From positions 1 to 17,560 of the forward strand of contig JASIJX010000262.1 in assembly GCA_030049955.1 (NCBI GenBank): a stretch of 17,560 nt of DNA. The letters run 5' to 3'. This stretch comes from Acidobacteriaceae bacterium. GTDB lineage: Bacteria; Acidobacteriota; Terriglobia; Terriglobales; Acidobacteriaceae. Under the pieces are notes generated by a model. That model saw nothing but the letters and a program-made list of their open reading frames with translations, was not told the origin of the DNA and searched no databases. This document shows positions 1 to 7,029 of this stretch, piece by piece; position 1 is the first letter of the stretch, and each line of letters opens with the position of its first letter. The translations under genes and the position numbers were made by a program.

Positions 1-1
1 G

Positions 2-937
2 ACGGCGCGTCTGCTTTGGCCCATCCTGCTGCTGCTGTGGGTCATGACGCCCATTACCGCTTTCATCCGTTTTTTCTTCTCAGTGGCCGCGCTCAGCGAG
101 CACCCGGTTGGTGCGGAAGAAGAGCCGGCGCCGGATGTGGATGCGCTGATTGAGGCCGGCGAGGAAGAGGGCATCCTGGAGCAGAGCGACCGCGAGCTGG
201 TGCGCTCGGCGGTAGAGTTTGGCGACAAGCTGGTGCGCGAGCTGATGACGCCGCGTCCGCAGGTCTTCGCCGTTCCGGCCGAGATTACGCTCGAGCGGTT
301 CCTTGAGCTGCTGCGCGTGCACAACTACTCGCGCGTTCCTGTCTATGCAGCCGCGCTGGATAACATCACTGGCATCGCGTTTGCGCATGACCTGCTGCAG
401 ATCAGCGACGAAGAGGCGCGCACGCGCACCGTGGCCAGCATCCAGCGGCCGGCCGTTTTTGTGCCGGAGACCAAGCGCGGCTACGAGCTGCTGCGCGAGA
501 TGCAGCGCGAAAAGCAGCACATGTGCCTGGTGGTCGACGAGTACGGCGGCATCGCCGGGCTGGTGACGATCGAAAACCTGCTTGAGCAGATCGTGGGCAA
601 TATCCGCGACGAGCACGAAACCGACGCGCCCGTCGAGGAGCCGCTGCGTGAGCCTTCGGGGACGTGGCTCGTTCCCGGAAGTTTTCCTGTCGACCATCTC
701 GCCGACGTGATCGGCGAGCCGCTGGAGCTGGGCGATGAATACGAAGCCGCCACGATGGGCGGACTGGTGAGCGAGATCGAGGGCCGCATTCCGCTACCCG
801 GCGAAGTGCTGGTGATCGAGTCGGCCGGCCTGCGCATAGAAGTTGTGGCCGCAACCGATCACCGCGTGGAGCGGCTGCGCGTGTTTCCGCCCAGCCTGAC
901 GCGCAGCGACTCGATCGGTGCATCACGCGTGCCCTGA
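2..937 (+). CDS. CorC/CNNM (hemolysin C-like) family CBS-domain protein, 5' partial
   Basis: The reading frame is open to the left edge and begins in a hydrophobic stretch (LLWPILLLLWVM), so the start and most of the membrane domain (normally DUF21) lie outside the window. The first ATG inside, at 44, is probably internal. After the membrane end come two CBS domains. The first starts at the typical MTPRPQVFAV motif and continues through SRVPVY. The second contains CLVVDEYGGIAGLVTIENLL, the family hallmark, followed by a short acidic linker. A CorC_HlyC transporter-associated domain closes the protein (GSFPVDHLADVIG through LPGEVLVIES). Family members are inner-membrane proteins linked to Mg2+/Co2+ transport or resistance; CBS pairs usually bind adenine nucleotides. 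The gene converges on the metal regulator with only 12 bases between stops. Family call is secure; the transported ion is not determinable here. Confidence 0.9.
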   Translation, partial: TARLLWPILLLLWVMTPITAFIRFFFSVAALSEHPVGAEEEPAPDVDALIEAGEEEGILEQSDRELVRSAVEFGDKLVRELMTPRPQVFAVPAEITLERFLELLRVHNYSRVPVYAAALDNITGIAFAHDLLQISDEEARTRTVASIQRPAVFVPETKRGYELLREMQREKQHMCLVVDEYGGIAGLVTIENLLEQIVGNIRDEHETDAPVEEPLREPSGTWLVPGSFPVDHLADVIGEPLELGDEYEAATMGGLVSEIEGRIPLPGEVLVIESAGLRIEVVAATDHRVERLRVFPPSLTRSDSIGASRVP

Positions 938-949
938 TTTAAGCCTTAA

Positions 950-1228
950 TCAGCTCAGATACCTGCGCACGATGGCCATGACTTCGTCGGCTGCCTGCAA
1001 CTGGGCAGGACGAATGACTCCGCCCGAATCCAGGACGTGATGGCGCAGGTGGCCGTCAATCAGCTCTGCCATGAGCCCGTTCAACGCTCCACGGCAGGAG
1101 GCGACAAGCTGCAAAATCTCCTCGCAGGCGGCTTCGTTTTCGAGCGCCCGCTCGACAGCTTCCACCTGGCCTTTGATTCTGCGCACGCGGGAAAGCGTTT
1201 TTGCCTTGTTCTTGGCGAGATGGGACAA
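950..1228 (-). CDS. RcnR/CsoR-family metal-sensing transcriptional repressor (RcnR-like ligand set)
   Basis: A 92-residue all-helical repressor of the DUF156 family, whose members hold a DNA operator as tetramers until metal (or formaldehyde, for FrmR) binds. The core RVRRIKGQVEAVERAL and RGALNGLMAELIDGHLRHHV are diagnostic. His3, Cys35, His60 and His64 are all present, which is the Ni(II)/Co(II) ligand set of E. coli RcnR; the Cu(I)-sensing CsoR pattern (Cys-His-Cys) is not. The start is TTG at 1228: an in-frame stop lies shortly upstream, no in-frame ATG exists, AGGGAAGAG precedes it, and this start places His3 correctly. It is divergent from the His/Cys-rich protein and receptor genes, and an inverted repeat in its promoter suggests autoregulation. 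Metal specificity is inferred from ligands; a second Cys (Cys45) could modify it. Confidence 0.88.
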   Translation of the reverse strand: MSHLAKNKAKTLSRVRRIKGQVEAVERALENEAACEEILQLVASCRGALNGLMAELIDGHLRHHVLDSGGVIRPAQLQAADEVMAIVRRYLS

Positions 1229-1252
1229 GATTGTGTCTCTTCCCTATGGATT

Positions 1253-1272
1253 TAATATACCCTCCTATATTA
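1253..1272. promoter_or_regulatory. Candidate RcnR/CsoR-type operator (inverted repeat around a C/G tract)
   Basis: TAATATA (1253-1259) and TATATTA (1266-1272) are perfect 7-base inverted arms flanking the 6-base tract CCCTCC. An AT-rich inverted repeat around a G/C tract is the known layout of operators for RcnR and some CsoR-family repressors. The site is 24 bases upstream of the regulator's TTG start and overlaps the candidate -10 box and transcription start of that gene on the minus strand, which fits autorepression. Binding is inferred from position and symmetry only. Confidence 0.6.
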
Positions 1273-1297
1273 TATTTCTTTGCAACTGACTAAAAAC
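1269..1297 (-). promoter_or_regulatory. Candidate sigma-70 promoter of the metal regulator gene
   Basis: On the minus strand a perfect TATAAT lies at 1274-1269. A weak -35 (TTTTTA or GTTTTT) lies 16-17 bases upstream, formed by the T-tract next to the hairpin at 1297-1316. The predicted start point is near 1262, inside the candidate operator. The -35 match is poor, so this rests on the -10 box and on its overlap with the operator. Confidence 0.4.
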
Positions 1298-1316
1298 GCC
1301 GGGAGATTTCCCGGCG
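1291..1316 (-). terminator. Hairpin with T-tract in minus-strand direction (intrinsic terminator-like)
   Basis: CGCCGGGA (1297-1304) pairs perfectly with TCCCGGCG (1309-1316) around a four-base loop. On the minus strand the stem is followed by five T residues (1296-1292), the form of a Rho-independent terminator. It sits just upstream of the regulator's promoter, so it would stop antisense transcription from the receptor side from reading into the regulator. No gene on the minus strand upstream of it obviously needs a terminator. Confidence 0.55.
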
Positions 1317-1377
1317 CTCCAATTCTCGTAGATTTCTCCACGATCTGCCGTTCAGGCATTCACCATCCTAGCAACGT

Positions 1378-1692
1378 ATGACCGCCGAGCGATCAGCAAT
1401 CCGTGCGCGCAGCCTTCCACGAACCATCGTGGGAGTGGTCTGCGTGCTGCTGATGCTGTTCGGGGCGGCGGCGCACGTCACGCACACGCACGGTTTGAGC
1501 AGCGATCCGCATCCCGACTGCTCGCTCTGCATGGTCGCGCACGCCGCTGCCTCGCCGCCTGCGCCGTTTGTCCTTCCTCAGGTTACCGAGCACGTTACGA
1601 GCGTCGTTCTGCTGCCCGAAACAGCTCCGCTCGAAGAGCCGGAAGTCCCCTTCTACAGCCGTCCTCCGCCCACCGCGTCTGCTGCCGCGTAG
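1378..1692 (+). CDS. Small exported His/Cys-rich protein, putative metal binder (DUF2946-like pattern)
   Basis: A 104-residue protein with an N-terminal signal or anchor: basic residues up to Arg15, hydrophobic 17-32, and a possible cleavage site after AAA. Directly after it is a dense cluster of potential ligands: His33, His36, His38, His45, Cys48, Cys51 and His55 (HVTHTHG, then HPDCSLCMVAHAA). The rest is Pro/Ala-rich and probably disordered. This arrangement resembles small DUF2946-like proteins near bacterial metal genes; I do not recognise a characterised orthologue. It is divergent from the metal sensor and 43 bases before the receptor start, so it is likely first in a two-gene transcript. 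The ATG has no clear Shine-Dalgarno, so the start is uncertain, although the hydrophobic segment and ligand cluster are unaffected by later starts up to about residue 16. Confidence 0.68.
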   Translation: MTAERSAIRARSLPRTIVGVVCVLLMLFGAAAHVTHTHGLSSDPHPDCSLCMVAHAAASPPAPFVLPQVTEHVTSVVLLPETAPLEEPEVPFYSRPPPTASAAA

Positions 1693-1735
1693 TCCATACC
1701 AAAAAACAACTCAGCAGATGTACCGGAGGTCGCTT

Positions 1736-4594
1736 ATGCGCACGATCGTGCGTTTTGCCGTCGTCCTTCCGGCTGTATTTTTATTGCAGCTGGCCGCCGT
1801 AGTGTCTTTAGCCCAGTCTGGCAACTCGGGCACCATCAACGGAACCATCACCGACCAGACCGGCGCCGTAATTCAGGGTGCAACGGTCACTATTGACGAT
1901 CCCGTCAGCCAGTATTCGCGCGTCACGATCACAGACAGTGCAGGACACTTTCAGTTTTCAAACGTGCCGATGAATCCGTATCATTTGACGGCTTCGAAGA
2001 GCGGCTTTTCCGCCATAGCCCAGGATGTGGATGTGCGTTCGGTGGTCCCCTTGGACCTGAGTCTGAAATTGCAGGTAGGCGGCGGATCGAGCACCGTCAC
2101 GGTAGAAGCTAGCGGCGATCTGGTCGAGGATGATCCAACCTTTCACGTGGATGTTGACCGCGATTTGTTCAACAAAGTGCCGCTCGAAAGCCAGTCCTCG
2201 ACACTGAGTTCATTGGTGACAATGACGACACCGGGCGTGGCGGCCGACTCGAATGGCCTGTTCCACGGGCTCGGCGATCACGCCTCCAACATGTTTTCCA
2301 TCGACGGCCAGAACATCACCGACCAGCAGAGCAAAGTGTTTTCGAACCAATTGCCGACCAACGCAGTGCAATCTCTGGAAGTAATCGATGGCGCGCCGCC
2401 GGCCGAATATGGCGGCAAGACGAGCCTGGTGATTGTGGCCACGACTCGTTCCGGACAGGGAGTAACGAAACCAACTGGCGCAGTCTACGGCACATATGGA
2501 AGTTTTGGATCGGCGACGGGAGGATTCGATCTCTCGTATGGCGGCGAAGCCTGGGGCAATTTTTTGGAGGCAGATGGCCTGAATACTGGCCGGTTCCTCG
2601 ATCCTCCGGAGTTCGTTGTCATCCATGACAAGGGCAACGAGGAAAACCTCTTTGACCGCGTCGACTATAGCCTCGACAACGCCGATTCCGTCCATCTTGA
2701 CCTGAACTACAGCCGCTCCTGGTTCCAGACGCCCAATGCACTCCAAAACCTCAATGTGCAGAATGTGATCGACGGGACGGGATCCAGCGCAAGCCCGACG
2801 CTGGGCAATGCGGGCGACGCCGATCAACTTTCGAAGATCGGGACCTTCAACATAGCGCCGACTTTTACGCGGGTAATCAGCACAAATTCGGTCTGGAATT
2901 TTGGACCGTATGTGCGCAAGGACCTGTACAACTACTTCCCCAGCGCAAATCCTCTCGCGGACTTCAGCTCTTCCGACCTGCAAACTTCCTCGATCGGCCA
3001 GATCCGCACGCTGATGAATGCGGGCGTGCACACGGATTACTCCTATTCGAAGGGAATCCATAACATCAAGATCGGCGCGGAGTATGACACGACCTTCCTC
3101 CGCGAGAGCGACACACTAGGCATTGCGGACAATCTCTACAATTCGCCGTGCGTGGACGCGGTGTTTGGAGACCCTCTCTATGGCTATTCCGATCCCTCGC
3201 AATGCAACGGCACAACGAACGTGGCCAATAACAATTACAACCCGGTGCTGGCCCCTTATGATCTGACCCGCGGCGGCACAAGCTACTACTGGCTTGGGCG
3301 CGCCGACATAAAGCAAATGGCGCTCTATGCCGAGGATCAGATCCGAGCCGGCGACTGGACCTTCAACCTGGGCATGCGAGGCGACATGTACAACGGCTTG
3401 GCAATCCAACGCCAGGCAGAGCCACGCGTAGGCATCGCCTATAACCTGAAGCCAACGAGCAGCGTCATGAGCATCTCGTATGCGCGGACGCTGGAGACGC
3501 CGTTCAACGAGAATCTGGTGCTCTCCAGCACTGGCTGCGATGACCCGGTGCTGAACCCGCTGCTGGCTTGCCAGCCGGGTGTTGAAGGAAGGCTGCAACC
3601 CGGCTTCCGCAACGAATTTCACGCCAGCCTGCAACAGGCCCTGGGCAAGAACTTCGTAGTGGGTGGCGAGTACATCTGGAAGTACACGCACAATGCCTTC
3701 GATTTCAGCGTGCTCGGCAATACGCCGATCACCTTCCCCATCGACTGGCACAACTCGAAGATTCCGGGATTTGCACTGCACGCCGAAGTGCCGAACTTCC
3801 ATAACTTCAGCGCCTATATGGTCACATCATCGGTTGCGGCTCGATTCTTCCCACCGCAGATCGCCGGCGCCGGTGCGGAGTCGGGTGTCGCACCGGGCTA
3901 TCCATTCCGCATCGACCACGACGAGCGCTTCAACCAGACCACGCACCTGCAGTACAAAGTTGCGAGCGATCATTGGGCCAACGGCCTGTGGACCGGCTTT
4001 AACTGGCGGTTCGATTCCGGGCTGGTTGCCGGCTCGGCCCCATGCTATAGCCCCACTGATCCGAACACCGCGTGTGCCAATAGCTCGTTCGGGCTTGATG
4101 GCAATCCGGCCACGATCAACGGCCAGCCCGCTGTGCTGCTGGTGGACAACGGAATCCCCGCTGGAGTCAATTCCGTGACCCAAGGTCCTCTCTTCCTTCC
4201 CCTGACACCCGACCAGGAGTTTCAGGCTGGCCTGAGCTGCAGCGGGGTGAAGGCCACAGGCTTCAACCAGATCGGCACGCAGGTCCCGAATGGAGATCCC
4301 AATGCTCCGTACGAGTGTCTTGCTTCGCAACTCACCTCGAGCCTGATTAATATTCCGGCTCCCGGCACCGGCGACAACGACCATGCTCCGCCGCGCATTG
4401 CACATCGCAACCTGTTCGACGTGACGGCGGGCAAAAACGATCTGTTCCACGGCGAGCGCTACAAGTGGGACTTCGACGTAACGGCGATCAACATCACCAA
4501 CAAGTACGCACTCTATAACTTTCTTTCAACCTTCAGCGGAACGCACTACGTAACGCCGCGGGCCCTGACGGCGAAGGTGACGGTGAATTTCTAA
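1736..4594 (+). CDS. TonB-dependent outer-membrane receptor, Oar-like, with carboxypeptidase-regulatory-like domain
   Basis: A 952-residue outer-membrane receptor. Start at ATG 1736, supported by GGAGGT five bases upstream and by the signal peptide that follows (hydrophobic to about residue 26, cleavage near SLA-QS); the frame is open further upstream but that part overlaps the preceding gene. Residues about 31-115 form a carboxypeptidase-regulatory-like beta-sandwich (GTINGTITDQTGAVIQGA, then DSAGHFQFSNVP). Residues about 135-240 are the plug (SNMFSIDGQNITDQ, VQSLEVIDGAPPAEYGGKTS). The remainder is beta-barrel, ending TAKVTVNF with the terminal Phe expected for barrel insertion. Acidobacteria carry many such receptors, mostly of unknown substrate. 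Here the neighbours (metal sensor, His/Cys-rich protein, TonB, NiCoT permease) suggest a nickel or cobalt complex as cargo; that is inference. It is shorter than many Oar-like proteins, which often exceed 1000 residues. Confidence 0.9.
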   Translation: MRTIVRFAVVLPAVFLLQLAAVVSLAQSGNSGTINGTITDQTGAVIQGATVTIDDPVSQYSRVTITDSAGHFQFSNVPMNPYHLTASKSGFSAIAQDVDVRSVVPLDLSLKLQVGGGSSTVTVEASGDLVEDDPTFHVDVDRDLFNKVPLESQSSTLSSLVTMTTPGVAADSNGLFHGLGDHASNMFSIDGQNITDQQSKVFSNQLPTNAVQSLEVIDGAPPAEYGGKTSLVIVATTRSGQGVTKPTGAVYGTYGSFGSATGGFDLSYGGEAWGNFLEADGLNTGRFLDPPEFVVIHDKGNEENLFDRVDYSLDNADSVHLDLNYSRSWFQTPNALQNLNVQNVIDGTGSSASPTLGNAGDADQLSKIGTFNIAPTFTRVISTNSVWNFGPYVRKDLYNYFPSANPLADFSSSDLQTSSIGQIRTLMNAGVHTDYSYSKGIHNIKIGAEYDTTFLRESDTLGIADNLYNSPCVDAVFGDPLYGYSDPSQCNGTTNVANNNYNPVLAPYDLTRGGTSYYWLGRADIKQMALYAEDQIRAGDWTFNLGMRGDMYNGLAIQRQAEPRVGIAYNLKPTSSVMSISYARTLETPFNENLVLSSTGCDDPVLNPLLACQPGVEGRLQPGFRNEFHASLQQALGKNFVVGGEYIWKYTHNAFDFSVLGNTPITFPIDWHNSKIPGFALHAEVPNFHNFSAYMVTSSVAARFFPPQIAGAGAESGVAPGYPFRIDHDERFNQTTHLQYKVASDHWANGLWTGFNWRFDSGLVAGSAPCYSPTDPNTACANSSFGLDGNPATINGQPAVLLVDNGIPAGVNSVTQGPLFLPLTPDQEFQAGLSCSGVKATGFNQIGTQVPNGDPNAPYECLASQLTSSLINIPAPGTGDNDHAPPRIAHRNLFDVTAGKNDLFHGERYKWDFDVTAINITNKYALYNFLSTFSGTHYVTPRALTAKVTVNF

Positions 4595-4600
4595 GGCAAA

Positions 4601-4626
4601 GAGCCGGGAAGCTTGCTTCCCGGCTC
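4601..4626 (+). terminator. Strong hairpin just after the receptor stop, likely terminator
   Basis: GAGCCGGGAAG (4601-4611) pairs over 11 bases with CTTCCCGGCTC (4616-4626) around a four-base loop, starting six bases after the receptor stop. There is no T-run on the plus strand, so it may act as a weak or Rho-assisted terminator or protect the 3' end. Its stem contains the same GCCGGGA/TCCCGGC core as the hairpin at 1297-1316. Confidence 0.5.
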
Positions 4627-4708
4627 GCAATCCTTGAAGAAAACATCTCTCTGCGGCGGCCGGCCATCATCTAAGCTGGAAGTAAATTGAGGCGGAGGCT
4701 GCCGAAGA

Positions 4709-6184
4709 GTGCAATCCTACTTCGGTCACATATGGCTAGGGCAAATCTATCTTGTCCGGCTGGTGCTGCAACGCGGCATGGCGGCTATTTACTTTGTCGC
4801 CTTCTTCGCTGTGGCTCGCCAGTTCAAGCCGCTGCTGGGCGAGCGCGGGCTGCTTCCGGTTCCGGCATATCTGCGGAAGGCGAGCGTTCTCCAATCGCCC
4901 AGCCTTTTCTTCTGGCGCTATTCCGACCGGCTGCTCGATTTCGTTGCGTGGACGGGTCTTGCAGTTTCAGCCTGCGCGATTTGCGGACTGACGGAGGCCG
5001 GCCCGGTGTGGCTCTCGATGGACTCGTGGCTGCTGCTGTGGGTCCTGTACTTGTCGATCGTTAACGTAGGGCAAACGTTCTTCGCCTTCGGCTGGGAGTC
5101 GATGCTACTCGAGGCCGGATTTTTCACCGCGTTCCTTGGGCCGACGCGCGTGCAGCCAACAATCATTCCGGTTCTTATCCTGCGCTGGATGCTGTTTCGC
5201 ACTGAAGTGGGCGCGGGACTGATCAAGCTGCGCCACGACGAATGCTGGCGCAAGCTTACGTGCCTCTACTACCACTACGAAACACAGCCTCTGCCTAACC
5301 CGCTGAGCTGGTACTTCCACCGCCTTCCTGCGCCGATGCATCGATTTTCAGCGCTGTTCAGCCATTTTGTGCAAATTGCTGTTCCCTTCGCACTGTTCGC
5401 ACCGCAGCCGGCAGCATCTGTCGCGGCCGGTCTCATCATCCTGCACCAGTTGGTGCTGATCGTAAGCGGAAATTACTCATGGCTGAACTGGCTCACCGTG
5501 GTTCTCGGCTTCTCCGGCTGCAGCGATGCCGCACTGGCATGGGTGCTGCCGTTGCACGCGCCAGCGTTTGTGCCACGACTGCCGGCGTTCGACGTGGCTC
5601 TCTACGCGCTGGGCGCCATCACCTTTCTGCTCAGCATTCGTCCGGCGCTCAACCTCTTCTCGCGCAACCAGGCGATGAACCGCAGCTACAACCCGTTACA
5701 CCTGGTGAACGCATATGGCGCGTTCGGGCAGGTGGGGCGCGAACGCTACGAAATCGTGATCGAAGGCACAAGCGAGCGCGTAATCACGGCGGCCACCGAA
5801 TGGCGCGAGTACGGCTTTAAAGGTAAGCCCGGCAACCCAAGCCGCATGCCGCCGCAGGTTGCGCCATACCATTTGCGGCTGGACTGGCTGATCTGGTTTC
5901 TTCCGTTTTCGGTCGCCGCGACCACGGAGGGAATCCACGTATGGCGGTACGATCTGTGGTTCCTGCGCTTTGTGAAAAAGCTGCTGAGCGGGGATGCGGT
6001 GATGTTGAAGCTGATGCGGGTGGACCCATTTGCCGGGCAGCCACCGGCGTTCATCCGCGCGCGGTTTTATCGCTACCGGTTTACCAACTGGCACGAGAAG
6101 CGGCAGAGCGGGGCGTGGTGGGAGCGGCGCCTGCTCGGCGAATATCTCCAGCCGATCTCGCTTCATCAATTAAAGAACGTTTAG
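4709..6184 (+). CDS. Lipase maturation factor family (LMF1-like) integral membrane protein
   Basis: A 491-residue polytopic membrane protein. Family signatures are strong: CLYYHYETQPLPNPLSWY (185-202), GNYSWLNWLT (254-263), and a C-terminal soluble part with NAYGAFGQVGRERYEIVIEG (about 334-353) and PPQVAPYHLRLDWLIWF (381-397). In animals LMF1 is an endoplasmic reticulum protein needed for folding of lipoprotein lipase; bacterial members have no established role that I know of. Start is GTG at 4709 with GGAGG ten bases upstream; an internal ATG at residue 24 would truncate the first hydrophobic segment. It follows the receptor gene by 114 bases, with a hairpin between, so it may have its own promoter, though none is clear. 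Its stop overlaps the stop of the convergent tonB gene. A link to metal uptake or receptor folding is speculation. Confidence 0.82.
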   Translation: MQSYFGHIWLGQIYLVRLVLQRGMAAIYFVAFFAVARQFKPLLGERGLLPVPAYLRKASVLQSPSLFFWRYSDRLLDFVAWTGLAVSACAICGLTEAGPVWLSMDSWLLLWVLYLSIVNVGQTFFAFGWESMLLEAGFFTAFLGPTRVQPTIIPVLILRWMLFRTEVGAGLIKLRHDECWRKLTCLYYHYETQPLPNPLSWYFHRLPAPMHRFSALFSHFVQIAVPFALFAPQPAASVAAGLIILHQLVLIVSGNYSWLNWLTVVLGFSGCSDAALAWVLPLHAPAFVPRLPAFDVALYALGAITFLLSIRPALNLFSRNQAMNRSYNPLHLVNAYGAFGQVGRERYEIVIEGTSERVITAATEWREYGFKGKPGNPSRMPPQVAPYHLRLDWLIWFLPFSVAATTEGIHVWRYDLWFLRFVKKLLSGDAVMLKLMRVDPFAGQPPAFIRARFYRYRFTNWHEKRQSGAWWERRLLGEYLQPISLHQLKNV

Positions 6185-6834
6185 GAGTCGCTGATCGGAT
6201 AACTGGGGTTGAAGGGAAAGATCAGCTCGGCCTGCGTGGGTACAGGTTTGCCATTGATTGTAGCCGGCTGAAAGCGCCAGGACTTCACAGTATCGAGAAC
6301 GATCTGATCGAGCCCGTTGCCGAGACCTTGCACCAGCGACTCGTGCACGACAGCACCCAGGGCATCCACATCGACATCGACAATAATTTTCCGCTCTGAT
6401 GGCGGTAGCAGCGACCTGTCCGTGACGGGCGGCCGCGGAGAAAAAACAGGAAAGGCGGGATGCTCGTCTTCGGCGTCGCTGCCATTGCGCACTTGCGCAG
6501 CGCCGGAACCATCCCCTGCGTGAGGAGCGCGCGGCGACCCGCCTCCGGAGGTCTTGCGTTGCGGCTGATCGAGCGGAAGCATGGTTGTGGCAGCCGCGTC
6601 GGTATACGGTGCAGGATGCCGGGTGTGAGTGGCGGTCAGAGAGTGGGGAAATGGCAGCGGAACGGAATGAGAGGCGCCAGCTATCTCGATGCTGGCAACA
6701 CGGACTGGCTGCGTCACCTGAAGATGATGGCGTAAAAAATCGGCGCCGGCCAGCAGGACGAGACCGAGGATGACGGCATGGAAGCAAAGCGAGAGCGAGA
6801 TGGCGCGCCCACGGTATTTCGTTCCGGTGGACAT
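6181..6834 (-). CDS. TonB-family energy transducer
   Basis: A 217-residue protein with TonB layout: one N-terminal membrane anchor (about residues 12-34), a low-complexity Pro/Ser/His-containing periplasmic linker (about 40-145), and a TonB C-terminal domain (about 146-209) with the characteristic KSWRFQPATINGKPV and final strand QAELIFPF. TonB carries proton-motive energy from ExbBD to outer-membrane receptors; no exbBD is in the window. Start is ATG 6834, with GGAGGG seven bases upstream and the anchor directly following; the frame continues upstream but lacks protein-like content. Its 3' end overlaps that of the lipase-maturation-factor gene by four bases. It is divergent from the NiCoT permease, which suggests a dedicated transducer for the nearby receptor. 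Family certain, partner inferred. Confidence 0.9.
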   Translation of the reverse strand: MSTGTKYRGRAISLSLCFHAVILGLVLLAGADFLRHHLQVTQPVRVASIEIAGASHSVPLPFPHSLTATHTRHPAPYTDAAATTMLPLDQPQRKTSGGGSPRAPHAGDGSGAAQVRNGSDAEDEHPAFPVFSPRPPVTDRSLLPPSERKIIVDVDVDALGAVVHESLVQGLGNGLDQIVLDTVKSWRFQPATINGKPVPTQAELIFPFNPSYPISDS

Positions 6835-6945
6835 GACAGCCCTCCCTGAAAGGGGAAAACGTCTGTGCCTGCATTGTCGCATAGATGGAAATTCGGATAA
6901 GAGATTTGTGCGCCGCATTCCATGCAAGCTGCGGTGCGGGCTGCT

Positions 6946-6976
6946 TTGGTCCGCTGATTCGCAAAAATGGTAAGAT
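6946..6976 (+). promoter_or_regulatory. Candidate promoter of the NiCoT permease gene
   Basis: In the 195-base divergent gap, TAAGAT (6971-6976) preceded by TGG (6968-6970) is a reasonable extended -10 element. TTGGTC (6946-6951) is a possible -35 at a rather long 19-base spacing. Predicted start near 6983 leaves a leader of about 47 bases containing an inverted repeat (6984-7015). The rest of the gap must hold the tonB promoter on the minus strand, for which I see no convincing boxes. Confidence 0.35.
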
Positions 6977-6983
6977 AAGCCAC

Positions 6984-7015
6984 ACCCAGAGCGCGTTTTG
7001 CGCCCCGCCTTGGGT
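6984..7015 (+). promoter_or_regulatory. Inverted repeat in the NiCoT leader, just upstream of its RBS
   Basis: ACCCA (6984-6988) is complementary to TGGGT (7011-7015), and inside it GCGC (6991-6994) pairs with GCGC (7000-7003) around GTTTT. The two stems are separated by an asymmetric internal loop. The ribosome-binding AGGAG (7018-7022) follows at once. It could be a DNA operator or an RNA structure that affects translation; neither is demonstrated, and it does not match a nickel/cobalt riboswitch that I recognise. Confidence 0.3.
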
Positions 7016-7029
7016 ATAGGAGCAGTTTT

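Noticed and set aside
1291..1316. Attenuator in the transcript of the metal sensor
   Set aside because: The better promoter candidate lies downstream of the hairpin, so the hairpin would not be in the mRNA; no good promoter is visible between 1317 and 1377.
1568..1735. Extended N-terminus for the receptor beginning at 1568
   Set aside because: It overlaps most of the end of the upstream gene, is rich in Arg/Ser/Pro with no conserved look, and ATG 1736 has a good ribosome site followed by a signal peptide.
2210..3061. Minus-strand frame of 283 codons inside the receptor gene
   Set aside because: It is an antisense shadow of the receptor, with no domain and no ribosome site.
6981..7029. Nickel/cobalt riboswitch in the NiCoT leader
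   Set aside because: The leader after the likely promoter is only about 47 bases, too short for the known class, and the conserved junction sequences are not apparent.
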